Shown here one piece after another: positions 13,579 to 15,219 of a stretch of 15,219 nt of DNA (position 1 is the stretch's first letter; every line of letters begins with the position of its first letter). The notes below the pieces were generated by a model. It was not told where the DNA came from, ran no database searches, and worked only from the letters and a program-made list of their open reading frames with translations. The stretch is from Nitrospirota bacterium (lineage in GTDB: Bacteria; Nitrospirota_A; Leptospirillia; Leptospirillales; Leptospirillaceae), in assembly GCA_027415455.1 (NCBI GenBank), contig DAIBSV010000028.1, forward strand, positions 1 through 15,219, read 5' to 3'. Position numbers and translations under genes: made by a program.

Positions 13579-14874
13579 ATGCTGGCTCTCGCGATCTTCC
13601 TGGTCACACTCGTCTTCGTCATCTGGCAGCCCCGGGGCCTCGGCATCGGATGGAGCGCGACGGGAGGGGCGCTTCTCGCCCTTACCACGGGCGTCATCCA
13701 TCTCCGGGACATCCCCGTCGTCTGGCACATCGTCTGGGACGCGACCTTCACCTTCGTGGCCCTCATCATCATCTCCCTCCTTCTGGACGAGGCAGGGTTC
13801 TTTCACTGGTCGGCCATCCACATCGCCCGGGCCGGAGGCGGCTTTGGAAAGCGGCTCTTTCCCCTCATCGTTCTCCTGGGCGCCGGCATTTCGGCGGTCT
13901 TCGCCAACGACGGGGCGGCGCTCCTTCTCACCCCCATCGTGCTGGCTCTCCTCCTTCGCATGGACATCTCCCCCAGGGGGGCCCTGGCCTTCATCATCGC
14001 CACCGGCTTCATCGCCGACACGGCAAGTCTTCCCTTCATGATTTCGAACCTCGTCAACATCATCGTCGCAAAATATTTCCACATTCCCTTCGACCGGTAC
14101 GCCACCGTCATGGTTCCGGTTGACCTCGTCTCCATCCTGGCAACGCTTGCCGCTCTGTGGCTTCTCTTCGGATCGCACCTTCCGGCCCGATACCACCTGG
14201 AAAAGCTTCCCGACCCCAAAAGCGTCATCCATGATCCTGTCGTTTTCCGGGCGGCCTTCCCCGTTCTGGGAGCGATTCTACTGGCCTACTTTCTCACCGC
14301 CCGCCTTCACCTGCCGGCCTTCGTCATCATGTCGGCGGCCGCCCTTTTTCTTCTGGGCCTGGCCGGACGCTGGCACCGCACCAACCAGACCCCTCCCATT
14401 CCCGTGAAAAAGGTCCTGAAGGAGGCCCCCTGGCAGATCGTCCTCTTCAGCCTGTCCATGTATCTGGTGGTTTACGGCCTGAAGAACGCCGGTCTCACCG
14501 ACCATCTGGCAGGCCTTCTGGAGAGAATCGGGCACTCGGGGGTCGTCGCCTCCTCCCTGGGCATGGGTTTTCTGGCGGCGATCCTCTCCTCCGTCATGAA
14601 CAACCTTCCCGCGGTCCTGGCCGGAACCCTGTCCATCCAGCAGACCCATGGCCTCCCGGAACCCGTCCGCCAGGCCATGATCTACGCCAACGTCATCGGC
14701 TGCGACCTGGGCCCGAAGCTCACCCCCATCGGAAGCCTGGCGACCCTTCTCTGGCTCCATGTCCTGGCCAAGAAAGGCGAGAAAATCGGTTGGGGAGACT
14801 ACATCCGGACCGGATTCCTGCTGACCCCTCCCATCCTGGCCGTCACCCTCCTGACCCTGGCCCTTCTGGTCTGA
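13579..14874 (+). CDS. arsB: Arsenite efflux pump ArsB
   Basis: A 431-residue inner-membrane As(III)/H+ antiporter with about 12 predicted transmembrane helices. Strongly family-like segments: FVIWQPRGLGIGWSATGGAL near the N-terminus, VALIIISLLLDEAGFFHW, AVFANDGAALLLTPIV, GFIADTASLPFMISNLVNII, APWQIVLFSLSMYLVVYGLK, LSSVMNNLPAVLAG and NVIGCDLGPKLTPIGSLATL. Length is close to the E. coli plasmid protein (429). ATG at 13579 was chosen because AAAAGGA lies five bases upstream and the ArsB N-terminus begins exactly there. An in-frame TTG at 13465 would add 38 residues without family support. It is transcribed divergently from arsC, so As(V) reduction and As(III) export share one control region. 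No arsA, arsD or arsH is in the window. Confidence 0.96.
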   Translation: MLALAIFLVTLVFVIWQPRGLGIGWSATGGALLALTTGVIHLRDIPVVWHIVWDATFTFVALIIISLLLDEAGFFHWSAIHIARAGGGFGKRLFPLIVLLGAGISAVFANDGAALLLTPIVLALLLRMDISPRGALAFIIATGFIADTASLPFMISNLVNIIVAKYFHIPFDRYATVMVPVDLVSILATLAALWLLFGSHLPARYHLEKLPDPKSVIHDPVVFRAAFPVLGAILLAYFLTARLHLPAFVIMSAAALFLLGLAGRWHRTNQTPPIPVKKVLKEAPWQIVLFSLSMYLVVYGLKNAGLTDHLAGLLERIGHSGVVASSLGMGFLAAILSSVMNNLPAVLAGTLSIQQTHGLPEPVRQAMIYANVIGCDLGPKLTPIGSLATLLWLHVLAKKGEKIGWGDYIRTGFLLTPPILAVTLLTLALLV

Positions 14875-14917
14875 TCCCGGCCGATCTCCACCCTTCGGAG
14901 GTCAACTTCCCGGACAC

Positions 14918-14951
14918 AAAAACGAAGAGGCCCGAACGAACGGGCCTCTTC
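14918..14951 (-). terminator. Intrinsic terminator of the cbb3 oxidase gene, possibly bidirectional
   Basis: GAAGAGGCCCG (14924-14934) pairs perfectly with CGGGCCTCTTC (14941-14951) around the six-base loop AACGAA. On the minus strand it is followed by GTTTTTGTG, a proper U-tract, and lies 38 bases after the ccoN stop. On the plus strand, after arsB, the tail is only CTTCAC-like, so termination there would be weaker. Confidence 0.85.
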
Positions 14952-14988
14952 TTCACGGTATCGACGGGTTTCTCAAGGCCGCCTTCCG

Positions 14989-15219
14989 TCAGGAAATTCC
15001 GGAGCCCTCCGTCGCCAGATGTGAGGGAACCGCCCGGGAGGCCGGCGCCGTTGCGGTCCGGTAGAGATTGTAGAGGAAGATCCACTGCCCCGTGATGATC
15101 ATGAAGCCGCCCCAGGAGCGGGCCACCATGTAGGGGTGGGTCGCCTGGACGGAGGCCACGTAGGGGATCTCGTAGACCTTGGCCGCCGCCTGGATGAGGC
15201 CGGCCGCCGTGAGCGAGGT
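14989..15219 (-). CDS. ccoN: cbb3-type cytochrome c oxidase subunit I, C-terminal part (cut by window edge)
   Basis: The last 76 residues of a gene whose 5' part lies beyond the right edge. The sequence AAGLIQAAAKVYEIPYVASV, then QATHPYMVARSWGGFMIITG and QWIFLYNLYRT, matches the final two transmembrane segments of CcoN, whose consensus includes 'ATHP..v.RalGG..fl.G...m.yN..RT'. The protein then has a short tail, APASRAVPSHLATEGSGIS. CcoN is the haem-copper catalytic core of the high-affinity terminal oxidase. The His ligands and the rest of the operon are outside the window. A strong terminator follows 38 bases downstream, so no ccoO/ccoP lies 3' of it here, and partners would have to be upstream or fused. 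Confidence 0.82.
   Translation of the reverse strand, partial: TSLTAAGLIQAAAKVYEIPYVASVQATHPYMVARSWGGFMIITGQWIFLYNLYRTATAPASRAVPSHLATEGSGIS

Noticed and set aside
1..15219. CRISPR arrays, tRNA or rRNA genes, prophage genes, defence islands.
   Set aside because: No spaced direct repeats, cloverleaf-like sequences, conserved rRNA stretches or phage/defence domains were recognised.

Overview
The window is GC-rich chromosomal DNA with dense, mostly housekeeping and accessory-metabolic genes, and frequent GTG or TTG starts supported by good Shine-Dalgarno sequences. It carries an arsenic-resistance locus whose regulator resembles the Acidithiobacillus ferrooxidans type, two HDOD signalling proteins, a SagB-type flavoenzyme, and the end of a cbb3-type oxidase gene. 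This fits an acidophilic or metal-exposed Gram-negative bacterium, with a Leptospirillum-like Nitrospirota as a plausible guess. That assignment is inferred from gene content only. No rRNA, tRNA, CRISPR array or intact insertion sequence was seen.

Left edge (1-500): two compact hairpins resembling the end of an IS200/IS605-type element lie directly against what looks like the C-terminal fragment of a DUF4143-type ATPase gene. Then come a consensus TATAAT box and a terminator-like hairpin that lead into the next operon. 501-3768 (+): a tandem-domain SagB/ThcOx-type flavin dehydrogenase followed 25 bases later by an ABC1/UbiB-family atypical kinase with a C-terminal membrane anchor.

3802-9857 (-): a same-strand run, in transcription order: a cytoplasmic GH15 glucoamylase, a PfkB-family phosphofructokinase, a 15-codon micro-ORF overlapping the start of a 108-residue protein, a one-domain HDOD protein that keeps a full set of HD metal-ligand residues, and an EAL-HDOD protein. 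This links alpha-glucan breakdown and sugar phosphorylation with a signalling module that probably involves cyclic-di-GMP.

10053-12301 (+): a histidine-phosphatase/phosphoglycerate-mutase-like gene overlaps pgi by four bases (ATGA) and has its own promoter, divergent from the glucoamylase. Together with glucoamylase and PfkB, these genes cover glycogen-like glucan to glucose, glucose-6-phosphate/fructose-6-phosphate interconversion, and entry into glycolysis.

12328-14874: an arsenic locus. arsC and arsR run on the minus strand, with arsR behind its own internal promoter, and arsB is divergent on the plus strand. An AT-rich intergenic region holds a near-consensus promoter overlapped by an 8-base inverted repeat, a likely ArsR operator. 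The window closes with a strong hairpin terminator and the 3' end of ccoN on the minus strand.
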